A DNA stretch of 64,000 bases from the NCBI RefSeq assembly GCF_030272615.1, contig NC_081409.1, forward strand, positions 475,100,573 to 475,164,572, given 5' to 3'. Positions within the stretch are counted from its first letter, which is position 1. Each line of letters opens with the position of its first letter. Under the pieces are notes generated by a model. The model had not been told where the DNA came from and made no database searches. It saw nothing but the letters and a program-made list of their open reading frames with translations. Shown here piece after piece: positions 34,240 to 46,900 of this stretch. Position numbers and translations under genes: made by a program. Source of the DNA: Cryptomeria japonica (lineage: Eukaryota > Streptophyta > Pinopsida > Cupressales > Cupressaceae).

Positions 34240-36369
34240 ATGTGGGATAGCCCCAAGCTTTTTGCACCATATCATTTAGGGGTTAGCACAATCAGACATA
34301 GTGACCCGAAGTGGTTTTACAATATTTTCAGGGAAAGAATAAAAGGAATCCCATTGCCCCATGAGCACAATTTCCTAGAGGATATAATAAGAAATGAATT
34401 TGATTTCATGACTCAGGATTGGAGGAAGGAGAAATGGATAAATTTTAGGAAGCTATGGGCTATAGTACAGAAAATGGATCCCAGCTATGATCCGGTAAAA
34501 ATCTTCACTCCATTTTGTGCCAAAGTAGATTTTGTCATGAACAATTTTGATGAACTAATTATTGCATTAAAGGAAAAGAGAGCCAGAGTTAAGGAAGTTC
34601 ATGGCCGAAAAGTTGAGAGAAGAAATGTGCAACAGCCTAGACCTATCACACCAGAAGAAGCAGCCCTAATTCATCAGATGAGAATGAAACAACTAGGTTT
34701 ACCTCCTCCTCCACCTCACAAAATAGATGGGCTAGTAGAAGGTAGACTAAGATATGTGCCTCCTCCAAAGGGTGGTATTGTAATAAAAAGGGTAAGAGAA
34801 GAAACAAGTAGTGAAGAGGAGAGTAGCAGTGATAGTGGAAGGTTGGTTAGAAGAAAAGGAAAGAAGATAATGAAGATAGAGCCACCCCAAAAAACACAAG
34901 TAAACCCTTTTAAAGGGGTCAAGATCATTACTCTTGAAGAATCAGACAAAATTCCTTCACCACCTCATGTGCCTTTTTCACCTCCAAGGCAAGTTGAAGA
35001 ACAACAAGAGGAAGATACCATTATAGTGACAAATATAGAGATGCATCTTGGTATTCCTCATGTGCCACCCACTTTAGAATTGGATCTCACTCCTTTGGAT
35101 ATTCAAGGTAGAGCCTTTAGAGATTCTAGGAAGGAGGCATGTGATAGATTTATTGAAGATGAAGCCTTTGTAAGAATTCTGGCCTTCCTACAATTTGTAT
35201 GGAAAATGAAGATAGAAGAATACAAGAGGAGAAGCACTTAGAGAAAGGCCCAAAGGCCAAACAACTCTGATCAGGAAAATTAGGAGGAGGTCAAAAATGA
35301 AATGATGGAAGAGTTCAAAGGAATTACTGTAGATGAAGGCATGATGATCATAAATTAGGCCAGAGTCTTAATTTTGCCAGAGTGGGATATAGCTGATGCA
35401 GTGGCCTTTGATACAATCAAAAAATAAAAAGATCAACAATTCAATTTAGAGGAAGAAGCAAGGTTGGCACTGAAAAGGTCAGAATTTGTAGATAATTATG
35501 CAACCTTGGCAATATGGGCACTAGAATAGGGGCCTATGAGGCCTAATATCAGTGATATGAATCCAAACTTGAGGGGAAGCCTCATTATAAAAAGAGCCTC
35601 TGATACATCAAATGTTGAGGCCTCAAATTTAGCTGTTGATGTGGCCAAATTGGCCCATGAAACCTCAAAGAGGAAGGCTAAAGAAAAAGAGGAGCTAATG
35701 AAGAAGTTTGAAAAGATTTTCAATGATTATAATGCAGTTCAACAAAGGTGTGTGGAGCTGCAAACTAAGGTTCAACTTCTTGAGAAGAGATAGATAGGAG
35801 CATCTTCTTCAACTCCTATAGTTGCATTAGTCCCATCAACACCTAGGTCTCCACCTATCTCACATATAGATGCAACAGTTCAATTCAACAGTGAGATTGA
35901 TGTCCCAAGCACACCATTAGTGCCATATGTTGATGAAGAGCCTGAACCCGCTAGATCAACTGACCCAACAAGAGCCCAAGTTTTGGAGAATGTAAATGAG
36001 TTGGAAAATAAGTTAAAGGAGTCAGAGGATCAATCTTCCTTTAAGCAGAGAGAGATAGTTAGCTTAGTGCTGACTCATTTGAATGAGAAGGCAGATAGTA
36101 GATTAAATAATATTCATTCTTTATATTCTTTATTGTTTAATGTTATTCAAAGTTTTGACAGAGATAAGGAAGTGGAAATCCCTTTGTTTACAAAATGGTT
36201 ACAAAGGGTAAATGAACTCAGAGTAATGTCAATGGCTTCCAAATACCATGATGAGAGGCCACCTACACTTCAACCAACCTATTTGTTGGTAAAGTCAATG
36301 CAAGAAGATCAGATGCTGCCAGAAAATATGGAAAGAAAAATAAGGGAGTTGATGAGAAGCTTCACATGA
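34240..36369 (+). pseudogene. degenerate retroelement-like protein, second half
   Basis: One frame of about 710 codons broken by five TAG (near 35239, 35281, 35356, 35527, 35791) and one TAA in an A-run (near 35425). It starts MWDSPKLFAPYHLG and continues with a globular, charged domain. A proline-rich linker (LPPPPPHKIDG) and an acidic serine run (EETSSEEESSSDSG) next to basic RRKGKK follow. Later come an EPPQ segment, a coiled-coil-prone stretch near 35640-35790 and another helical domain to RKIRELMRSFT. There is no zinc knuckle, protease or polymerase. It probably continues the piece ending at 2365 across the TIR element. The family is unknown; a Gag-like protein of a conifer retroelement is one option. 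Confidence 0.5.
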
Positions 36370-37270
36370 GCTGAATGAAACACTTCTGCCAGGTATTGAA
36401 GATGAGAGTGGGGCATATAAACTTTACAATTTTGGAAAGAAAAGGCATAAAGAGTCATCAACACTCAAGTGGACTTGATTTGTGAGGAGCTAGATACTGG
36501 CATGTTGGAGGAAAACATGGATAAGATAATATGTACAAGAACATTCTTTGAATCTTTTGAAAGAGAGGCGAATCAAGTGACAGTTAAGTATACTCCATAC
36601 AGAGAAAAATCTAATGATATTATGAATTTAAAATGGCCATGATATGAATAATATGGTGAATGGAGTAATACTTACTTAAAGGAAGAGTAAGGACTGCAAA
36701 CAATTAGTTAGTTAACTGTTCGATGTAACAGTCTCGTGGGTGGTCTTATTTCTTTGCAACAGTTACTTTTTGGACGTGAGCAACAATAAGATGGGCCCGT
36801 ATCAGATCTTCATGGGAAACAACAAAAAGGGATAAAGTGCATAAAGTGTCAAGATGAATTAATTGCAAATATCTGGTCTTGGTTGTGACATTCCTTAAGG
36901 GGAATATTTTGTAATAGAATTATGGGTAATCAGTCACTTTTGAATGACAAGTGTCTCCTCTGGTTTGTAGCTTGTTTTCTCCCTTATTTTCTATAAAAGG
37001 GAATTCAATGCCAAGAGATCGGGTTCCAAAATTGATCTTTGTACTTATTTTTTCTAAATTTAGAGTCATAGGTTCCTATAGAAAGGTTTAGGTGGAAACG
37101 AGCAAATTGTAAAGATTTTATAGAGCAATAGATAAGAGTCTTGTGTCTAGTTTTTTGTAGGTTCTTGAAGGAGTTATATGTAAATTGTTTTATGATATAA
37201 ATAGAAAATTTATTCAATAAAAATACAATTCTATCATCTTTTGAATTAAATGTAATCAAGGTTTTCTTTC
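36370..37270 (+). other. 3' flank with promoter-like sequence, possibly LTR
   Basis: No gene. A strong TATA-like CTATAAAAGG at 36991-37000 and a following AATAAA (37216) resemble the U3-R region of an LTR belonging to the outer element. LTR borders were not found, and no second copy is seen in the window. Confidence 0.35.
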
Positions 37271-37799
37271 ATTCAGTGCATTGTTGTGATGTATGTAGTT
37301 TTTGTTTATGTTTTTATCTAAGGGATCAATTAAATGCTGAAACAAAATTACAAAGTGATAGGGCTTGTTCAGGGATTTGATAAGTATTTTGGGTTGGGAT
37401 TGTAGATGAGAAATATTGTAAGGCAATATTATCTTAGATATGAATGGTATTAGATAAACTCTATTATAATTTAGTTATGTCTTTTGAATTCAAGCACTCG
37501 ATGGAATAAAGCACTGATCCTACCTAGTCTTAAGTTTTTTACAATCAATTTTTATGATCTATTCATCTATATTTGTTGCAAATTGTTGATTATCATAATA
37601 CATTTTAGTTTATGTATGTTATTTCATGTTTTATCCATCTCTTGCTCCAATAGGTTGAGGATCATTGAATAATTTGTCATTCTTGAGCATTATCCCTCTT
37701 TGTTGAGCCTTTATATGAGATTATCTGCTCAGTTTTGGTGTAATTTGCGAGTATGGCATAGAGATCATAATTCACCAAGGGATCACCCTTTTGGGTCTT
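37271..37799. other. no gene seen
   Basis: AT-rich sequence without a supported frame. The short frame at 37484-37672 has no coding features. Confidence 0.4.
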
Positions 37800-39020
37800 G
37801 CAGAGCCCAAAATGTAGAAGGATTTGTAGAAGCCTTGTCATAAGTTGGTCCAAGTTCTTGAAGATATTGATAGTTGGAATTGGCTTCTCCATAGATAATT
37901 TGAAGAATCAACTTGGTTTCTGCCTCTTGCAGTGTAAACCCCATTTAGGGAGCCAACAGTACCAAGATCTCCAACTCCTATTGGCCAACCTCACTGTACT
38001 ATTATAAGTGAATCAAACTTAGTAAAGGCCACATGTGGCTGAATACACACTCCCCAATCAAAGACCTCCCATGCAACCCTAGCAAAATAAGCTATGACAT
38101 CAGGAACTCCCCAAACCTCTCCAAAATATCTAAGTACTCACACATGGAGGTGTAACTCTATGATGCATTGTGTATCCACTATCCATCAAATCAAGTATCT
38201 TTGTTGTCTAAACATGGTAAATTATGAGCATTGTCTACCCAACTAGGGAAATCTAAGTATGGTCACAAAATGAAGTGTTGTAGAACATCTATCTAATGTC
38301 TCCAATACAAGATGTTCTCAAAACCCCTATGTATAATAACTAGAGTATACTTGTATGTAAAAGGCTCCTCGGCTTGAAGCTACGCATGAACAAATGGCCT
38401 GAATATAGCAATGTTCTCCTAAACCCAGACCTAGAGCAAAGTAACACCATAGTTAATAGATCTGCATGTCAAGTAAACTATCTCGTTCATTCGATAATAT
38501 AGCATGGAAAGGAGGCAAGGTCCCCATGCAAAGATGCATCTCTCAATGATCATATCATGAATAACTCTACCCCAACCAATTGGAAATCCATGAAACCTCC
38601 TTTTTAGGATTAGAGGACCTTCTATAAGGCTATAGAGTACAATGGTCAAATCACCATAATCACCCTCTAGTTGTCCCCAAGAAATCTCATAACAACCACT
38701 CATGTAAAAATCCTACTCCTCATACTCAAATAGTCGGCACAATCCAATGACACCTACCCTATGAACATATATAACCCTCTTTCCATGGATTAGGATATGC
38801 AATATACACCATACATCCTCCAATGTAATTGATGCCTCACCAGTCAGTAGATGAAATTATCATGTCTCAAAGTGCCATCGCTCTACTAAGCAGTGATCAA
38901 GGCCTTAGTGGTCGTAACCTTAGGTAAATGAAGAGCATGATATAGTCCAACCTATCAAATTAGAGAAATATCCTCAACAAGCAACTGATGTCAAAGATCA
39001 AGCCCACTAGGCCTCATTTG
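37800..39020 (-). pseudogene. plant mobile domain (PMD, MAIN-like) protein, broken
   Basis: Minus strand. Near 38960-38840 the translation gives VGLYHALHLPK, ITALVERWHFET (after one frameshift) and TGEASITLEDV. This is the hallmark of the plant mobile domain, found in MAIN-type nuclear proteins and captured by several transposons. It continues as LCRLFEYEE-stop-DFYMSGCYEISWGQLEG, then FPIGWGRVIHDMIIERC near 38580. The C-terminal part (38430 to about 37800) is riddled with frameshifts. Clear coding features end near 37850, so the gene end is a guess. No transposase is attached, so it may be a host pseudogene or transposon cargo. Confidence 0.7.
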
Positions 39021-39136
39021 TCTAGTACTGAGCACACCCACTGTCTCCTACAAAGAAAAATGATAAAAATATCAGATATAATGTTCGTACGACAAAAAAT
39101 TCAATCACTCACATTATAAAATTAACTTATCCAATG

Positions 39137-39360
39137 AATGTGACATGATTAATAATTATGCGCACCATTTATCACTTATGTGATACATTTACTACGCATG
39201 TGCAATAGTTCATACCAATGTGAGACATTTATATTTTATGCGCAATTGATAGTTGAATGCATAATGATTATAATCTATGCAAAAAATTTATAATATTGCA
39301 CAAATTTTAATACTAATGTGTAAATATTATGACGTATGGGACAATATCGAAATACGAATG
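39137..39360. repeat. 20-bp periodic motif array
   Basis: A core close to TATGYGCAA recurs at 39137, 39157, 39177, 39197, 39217, 39237, 39256, 39276, 39295, 39315 and 39335. That is eleven copies at 19-20-bp spacing with variable AT-rich sequence between them. It lies just upstream of the PMD gene's 5' end. Confidence 0.75.
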
Positions 39361-39372
39361 GGATTAAATACT

Positions 39373-40209
39373 TGATGTAGTGAGGAAAAAAGGTTGGAAT
39401 GGAGAATGATCTCCATCATTATGCATTTGTATTTTTTTAAAATGGTAGTTAAATGAAATGTTTTATTATTTTGTGTTCTATGTTCTTGACAGCCTCTGAA
39501 ACAGTCACATTTTGTTGTTTATGGGTATTTTTCTATATGAGAATGGATTGAATGATAATTGTAACCTATTTAGAAATGATGTGGGGTGAGTTAGCTTTAT
39601 TTTGAATCAATTTTGAGAAAATTCCATGATTTCTGGGAAGAGATCCACATAATTTTTAGAAAACTGTCATAAACCCTCTTTCCTAGAGTTAGTTACAAGG
39701 GTTTGCCTGATGGAAAAGTCTCAAATATGGTTCATTTTAAAGTAGATTCATAGAGATTCCATATGCATATGATATTGTATTGAATGGTTAAGTATTCTTT
39801 GAGATATTTGAATCCCTAGTAGTATAAAGCAACAATTTTCTGAGTTTTTGTGATAGTAAAATTGGTCTTGGTGTAGAGACCCTAACACTTAACTCAACTG
39901 TTGGAGTTTTCTAAATTTTGGATATGTTTTATTAAGCCTATTTCACTACATCTCCACTAGAGCGATTTCAAAAATATTGTTTGGCCTGAAAGTTATGAAT
40001 AAAATAATCGAAACTATCAAAATAGTGACAGTCAAGTTTGCCACTTTTGTTACCAGTCCAAAATCATTTGCAGGTTGGGGATGAGGTGTTTGTGGATGTG
40101 AAATGGGATGTAATAGGCCATTATTGATCAGGACTAATTCTTGAATTCAGATTGAATTTCTCATACATTGAAATGTTGATTGGTTGGTTTTCCAAGATGC
40201 TCTGCATCA
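39373..40209 (+). repeat. LTR of an otherwise lost retrotransposon
   Basis: Starts TGATGTAG, ends CTGCATCA (inverted termini), and is followed after three bases by a tRNA-Met primer site. No partner LTR or coding region is visible, so the element is truncated or continues as unrecognised sequence. Confidence 0.65.
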
Positions 40210-40212
40210 AAT

Positions 40213-40224
40213 TGGTATCAGAGC
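40213..40224 (+). other. primer-binding site
   Basis: TGGTATCAGAGC, complementary to initiator tRNA-Met, directly after the LTR at 39373-40209. Confidence 0.8.
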
Positions 40225-41784
40225 TTAGCAAAATATCTAGGCTGAGAAAGATGTTGTTTTGTGTTACTAATGAGTTTGGTTGCAGGTGCTTGTACATCTA
40301 GCTACAAGAGGAAGTTGGTTGTGTGTGTGTGTGTAGGCAAGGAAGGTTTGTTAAGGCCATGGGATGGTCCATTGATTGCCAAGAGACTAGGGAGAGAGGC
40401 AAAGAGGAGGACTCCTAAGTGAGGCAAAGGTGAGTTGTTTGTTGGTGAGATGAAGCAGTAGGAGAGGTGGACTTATGGTTGGTAAGGGTAAGAACCATTA
40501 CAAACTCCATTGGTAGGAGCCACAAAGAGATTGTTCAAGAAAGGAGATAGCAACAACATAAAGAAGTGTAATGGTGATAAAATGATGAGTGATAGATCAA
40601 GAGGAAAACTAACCCTTTCCCTAAAAGAGAGATGAGAGTTTCACTATTGATTATCCTTCAAGCACTTTTCACCATTACATTAGGAAGATAAGGGGTAATT
40701 CACTAGATTCAATCTCCACACAAAGATGATAGATTGAATTTTGAATGAATTAAGAATGTTAATTTGATCCCCTTATTCCTTTGTTTGATTTGGAAAGGAA
40801 ATTGATTGAATTATGTAGTACAAAAGTGACAAAGAATCGGTTATAACTTGAGATCTGAAAATGGGATGAAGCTATGCACCTAGATTTGGTAGTAAGATGT
40901 TGAGACGAAGTCGCCCTGTGAATTTGACAAAAAGTTATCTGGACCCTGGCGGGAATGTACACGGTCCTCCAAAAAATCCACGAAAAAAGGGTTTTTTCGC
41001 CTCTGCAAATGAAGCCCGAATCAAAAAATATAGTTGCGCACCTGCAACCTACAAATAGAAAAGAGAGGGAAATGCATTGGGATTGGGGGTTTTCCTGTAA
41101 GTCAAACCCCAGTTTTGAAATTAACAAAGTAATGAAAGAAAGTACTTGCAAGTAGATGTAAATGAAAGACTGAATTATAAAACACCTCAAGGGAGGTTGT
41201 AGTAGCAATGTTGATAGAAATGCTTGTATGGAATTGAATGTTGAAATCAATCTCCTCTTCAATGGTTGAATCCTTGACTTGAATGCAACACCTAGCCTTG
41301 AAGGGAAACTTGAGAATGCTCAAAGTTGGAAAAGAATGTTGGAATGCTTGAATGCTCTTGAATGCTTGATCGCTTGTGAATTTTCCACTCATCCAACTTA
41401 TTGAACTTCAACTTATCCAAATGAGAGGATGAATGCCCCTTAAATACATGGTGAAGGATTTGAATTTCATCACAGGCCGACATCGGGGAGATTTCTCGCT
41501 CACTGCACAACCCACAATGCATGCTCTAGAAAGATCCTACCCCAAAATAGCCCAGGGATAGGGGTGCCATGCCTCTATCCTAGGAGGAAAAGGGCACCAC
41601 GCCCCTATCCTACCCCTTTCTCCAAGGTAGAGTGTGGATAGAGTGATGCAGAGGCCAAGGAAGAAGCTATTTTTGCAAGTCGAGCACTCTCCAGTCTCCT
41701 ATTAGGCTAGAAGATTTGAGTTCGCATGTGTGAGGACCCTAATGCACTCGTAAATTGCTAGGGTTGCAATTTTATGACACTACA
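40225..41784 (-). repeat. older minus-strand LTR (3' LTR); left border not found
   Basis: On the minus strand the right edge reads GGGGGCTAAA followed by TGTAGTGTCATAAAATTGC: a polypurine tract, then an LTR start. A TATTTAAG promoter-like site lies near 41450 on the minus strand. The left border was not found; somewhere near 40240-40760 the sequence passes into the truncated element above. Overlapping minus frames (40759-41522) show no protein features. The element's body continues at 41785-41913 and, beyond a later insertion, from 63297. Confidence 0.5.
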
Positions 41785-41913
41785 TTTAGCCCCCACTTTA
41801 GCGGCAGTATAAGCGTACACCAATATTGTTGGTAAAGTACAAGGAAACAAGATTGAAATACTTTCACCACGTCAAGGAGGCAAGATGTGACAAGCCCCTA
41901 GTGGACTTAGGAT
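41785..41913 (-). other. internal 3' end of the older minus-strand element
   Basis: Starts with the polypurine tract (plus-strand TTTAGCCCCCACTT) and ends at the TSD AGGAT, where the 41914-63291 element inserted. No coding. Confidence 0.5.
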
Positions 41914-42319
41914 TGTCTACATGTAAAATTCATCTTAAAAACAAGTAATCAATTAGAAGCAAAAGGGAAATCACAAATCCCTCCTAACCAAAGAATTTAA
42001 CAAATAAGACAATAGAATAACACAATCAAGAAAATAGGAATTAAAATAATCAACTCAAATCAAAACTCCCTATCCCAAGATCGCATATTGCTTCCATTGT
42101 TCTTCTCCTCTTCATGGTATGATGGCTCTCAGATATTGTGCTGGTAACCTGCAAGTGACACAAAGATTCAAAGTTCATGATTCAGAGTAATTGTTGAAGA
42201 TTGAGGAGGATTGAAAATGGAGATTGAATGCTCAATTTATAGATTTTTGGATGATATTGATTGAAAGATGGACCAGATTGATCAAGAGGTGGAACTCAGG
42301 TGAGCTCTCATGAAAATTG

Positions 42320-43837
42320 TGTTGGCATTATAATAGACAAGGAGAGATTGTTGGCATTTCAATAAGGATATTGAGAAGGTTGTTGATGATTATGGATATA
42401 ACTGATTAAGGATGTTTACTGTCTTAATATTATTATTTTATCATTGATGTCAAGAAATTGATTTTCTAATTCAGTATGATGTTGCCATATCTTGAGAAGT
42501 ATGATTTGATGAGTATAAAGATGTCGGTAAAAGACATAGAAAGAATATGATGAATAAGGGGAGAAATAAGTTATTCAATGGGCAACTATTACCAAGTTAG
42601 ACAATGATGAGATCATGATGTTTAGATTGTTTTGATATCATACATATGTTATTGATTGTAAGGTTAATACTATACTATGTTACCGAGCAAAGAACCTAGT
42701 CGGTAAACCCTAAGGAACCTAGTCGGTAAACCCTAAGGTTATCGCTATCAGTTAATGAAGGCAGCATGTCTACCGAGTGAAGTTTAGTATCTACCGAGTT
42801 GCAATCGAGAAATAACATAATGCATTGAATGAATAAAAGCATTATTTAATGAAGGAAGCTGATGAGTTGGATATGATTAAATGATTGGTATGCTGTGAAT
42901 AAAGTTTGTTAAAGAATCTATGGCAAAGGAAAATCTGCAAGAAGATCTACAGCTCAGATTCAACCGTAATACCCTAGCACAAGTTCCAAGAAATGTATGC
43001 AAGTTCCAAGGTGGGGTAAAACATTTTCAGATTGAAGGATACATTGAACCTAGTCAAAGTTTGAAGATCTGATGGCTATGATTGATCATGGGAAATGTGA
43101 TCAAGGAGATTAAGCGGTTGGCGAATTGTTTATAAATTAGGAATTGTTAATAAACAATGGATGCGGGCAAGTGTATGCATAGGGATGCTACATAGTGATT
43201 ACCGAGCACAGAAGCTTGAAGACTTGTTTGAATAATAGAGTATAGAGCCCAACAGATGGACAAGATTAGTCCTATTGTATTGAGAAAATAAGAATCTTCT
43301 TTAGCATTTTAGATGTGAAGTTGTAGATAGATTTTTATTACTGTTATTTTGTGAAGTGACAGAAAATCTCTTATCCGAGTGGACTTAATAGTCTTATTTG
43401 TAAAACCCTCTAGCAAGGTGACATTCTGATTGAGTGTTTGAAATCCTTTAACAAGGTCACTTCTAACAAGGTGAAGATCCTAACAGATCTGAGGGAAATC
43501 CCTTAATCGGGTCACATCTAGCAATGTGTTTGTAATATTTAACAGGATTTGCTTTTAACTGAGCATACTCTATAAGAGTATATTTCTTAGTGGGTCCGAA
43601 ATCCCATAGTGGTTTTTCCCTATTTGGATTTCCACGTTAAATCTGGTGTTATGAGTGTTATGATGTTTATATGCTTTTGAGTTTGCATGTTTAGCAGTTT
43701 TTGGTTATATTACTGAAGTATATGTTACCAAGGTTGAATCTGTTGTTTTTATGGAAGATTAAGTTTGTATGATTCACCCCCTCCTCTCATCTTATTAGCT
43801 TGGAATCTATACTTAACATTAAGTATCAGAACTATCA
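42320..43837 (+). repeat. copia 5' LTR
   Basis: TGTTGGCATT...GAACTATCA. It is longer than the 3' LTR by about 23 bp because GAACCTAGTCGGTAAACC with its short tail occurs twice near 42689-42734. ACCGAG is a frequent motif. Confidence 0.95.
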
Positions 43838-43839
43838 AT

Positions 43840-43852
43840 TGGTATTAGAGCT
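43840..43852 (+). other. copia primer-binding site
   Basis: TTGGTATTAGAGC just after the 5' LTR; one base off the standard tRNA-Met site (A-T-T-A instead of A-T-C-A). Confidence 0.8.
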
Positions 43853-43902
43853 TTGGACTCAAAAAGAAAAAGTTTAAAGGTACTTGAGGCAAAGATCCAA
43901 AG

Positions 43903-46900
43903 ATGTATAAGAGGGATGCACCGAAGCTGAACAAGTCAAGTTTCTCTACATGGCAGAAAAGGATGAAGCTGTACCTATCAGGAGTTGGAGAATATTCTGT
44001 ATTTTATCTAGAGAATGATTTCATCACACCGAGCACCTATCCATTGACAATGGAAGAGATAAAGGAAAAGAAAGAACATATCCAAGCAATGATTGAAATA
44101 ACATCCGCATTGACCGACTCAGAGTTTAATGATCTAGAAGGCTGCAATGATGCAAAGGCAATGTGGGACAAGCTCATATCTGTGTATGGTGGAGATGAAC
44201 ATGTTCAAAGAGCAAAAGTGGATAGTCTAAGAGGACAACTTGAATCTATGAGGATGAATGAAGGTGAGAACATAACCTAGTACAGTACAAGACTAAAGGA
44301 GATTGTCAATCAAATCAAAGGAGCAGGTGGAACTATTGAAGAAAAGGATATAACAAGTTGTTAAGAAACCTTCTACCGGCTTATGCAATCTGAGTCTCTG
44401 CAATCAATGAATTGAGGTATGTACCCAATATGCCAGTTTCCTTAGATGCTACTATTGGTAAGCTACATGCATTTGAGTTAAGTAACTTTGATAACAGTGG
44501 CTCATCAATAAATTAAGTTGAATCTGCATTTAGTTCTTTTCATATTGGTGAATCTAATGATTACAATGATAGAATGAGTAAGTACACTAAAGGGGATCAC
44601 AGTGGAGAAAGTGAAATATTTCGCAAGAACATGGAGGAAGTACATAAACTGTATGAGGAAATCAGAAAGCAAGAAGAGTTTGAAGCACTTTTAGCCAGAA
44701 GGTTACCGAGAGGCAAAGGTAAATATAAAGGAAAACTACCTTTGAAATGTTTCAATTGTGATAAGATAGGACATATGGCTTCTAACTGTCCTGACAAAGA
44801 TTCTACTGAAAAGTGAGATTACCGAGATGATAGATAGAAAGATAATCATTACAGAGGACACCGAGACTTCAGAAGAAGAGATAGAAAGTCATTCTTAATA
44901 GCCAATGAGGAATTCAATGATGATAAATCAGATGAAACTGATACAGAGGAAGTAGTTTATGTGGCTATCAAAGATGGATCAAATGAAGAAAGGTATGAAG
45001 AAAAAGCCCTAATATCTCATGTAAATACTGATGATTCTTGGATCATAGATAGTGGATGCTCACATCACATGACAGGTGATAAACACAAGTTTGTTATGTT
45101 AGAAGACTATGATGGAGGCTATGTAAGATTTGGTAATGATGTACCATGTCCGGTAAAAGGTAAAGGATCCATAACACTTCTTGATAATGCAAGATGTGAT
45201 GATGTTTATTGGGTTGAAGGTTTGAAATACAATTTGTTGAGCGTAGCATAGCTAAACAATACAGGATACCGAATAGAATTTCAGAAAGGAACTGTCAAAG
45301 TTCATGACAAGCATGGAAAGTTAGCTGCTACTGGGACACAAACAAAAGGTAACACATTTCACCTTGACTCAACTCAGAATAAATGTTTGTATGCAAAGAT
45401 AGATGATACCTGGTTATGGCATAAAAGGTTTTGTCATGTAAATTTTGATAATCTGATCAAAATAAGTAAGAAGGACCGAGTAAGAGGTCTACCAAGTTTG
45501 GAAAAACCTGAGAATGCTATGTGTAGAGGATGCCAAATGGGTAAAATGACAAGATCAAGCTTTACAAGTAAGTCTTACACTTCTAAGGGAATTTTAGATC
45601 TTGTGCACACTGATCTTTGTGGTCCTATGAAATTTCAAAGTTATTATGGTGATAAATATTTCATATTATTTGTGGATGATTACTCAAGGATGATGTTAGT
45701 TATGTTTTTAAAAGATAAATCAGAAGCTTTTCAAATGTTTAAATGGTACAAGGAAAGAGTTGAAAATGAAATAGGAAGACAACTGAAATGTCTTAGATCA
45801 GATAGAGGAGGAGAGTTCACATTTGATGAGTTCAACTTATTCTGTAATGATCATGGTATAAAAAGACAAGTCTCTGCACTGAGAACTCCACAACAAAATG
45901 GAATTGCAGAGAGAAGAACTAGATCTATTGTGGATTGTGCTAGAACCCTGATGATTGAAAACAAAGTGCCACAAACATTTCGGAGAGTAGAAATAAGCAC
46001 AATAGTTTACACCCTGAACCGAGTACAACTAAAGAAAGGAACTTTGAAGACACCATATGAAATCTGGTATGACAAGAAACCTAATGTAAGTTATTTCAAA
46101 ATCTTTGGAAGTAGATGCTATGTACACAAAGATGATAGAAATGGCAAGATTGATCAGAAAAGTGAAGAAGGAGCATTTCTTGGTTATTCTTCTAGAAGTA
46201 AAGCATTTAAATGTCTGATCAAATCATCTAACAAAATAGTAGAAAGTGCAAATGTGAAAATTGATGAATTTGCAGAAAGAAATGATGAAGGAAATTCCAA
46301 AGAACCAAAAGATTATGATGAATTTGTCTATGTTCAACCGACAAGTCCTACCGAGAAAACTCCAGAAGGAAATGAAGAAAATATTCAGTTACCGAGTGAT
46401 GAAGAAGATCATACAGAGCCTATCGAGCCTATATTAGCCAAGTATGTCAGAAGACATCATGCATCAAGTCAGATTATAGGAGATAAGGATGATCCAGTGA
46501 TGACAAGGAACAAACTAAGATAGAACACATGTCTGATATCTTGAATTTGAACCGACAATAGTGAAAGAGGCATTTAACAGTGAAGATTGGATAAATGCTA
46601 TGATAGAAGAGATTAATCAAATCAAGAAGAATGACACATGGACACTGGTCCCAAGACTGAAGGACAAAAATGTAATTGGTACAAAGTGGATTTTCAGAAA
46701 CAAGCTGAATGAAAAAGGTGAGGTCATTCAAAATAAAGCAAGACTAGTTTGCAAAGGTTATGCACAAGAAGAAGGAATTGATTATGGTGAGACTTTTGCA
46801 CCTATGACAAGACTTGAAGGAGTAAGAACATTGTTGGCATATGCTGCTTACAATAATTTCAAGGTATATCAAATGGATGTCAAATCTACATTTCTGAATG

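Noticed and set aside
36370-37270. A 3' LTR of the outer-left element
   Set aside because: TATA and AATAAA-like sites are present, but no TG...CA borders or partner copy in 1-1295 could be found.
40759-41522. Overlapping minus-strand frames of up to 167 codons
   Set aside because: They lie in LTR-like sequence beside a polypurine tract and show no protein features.
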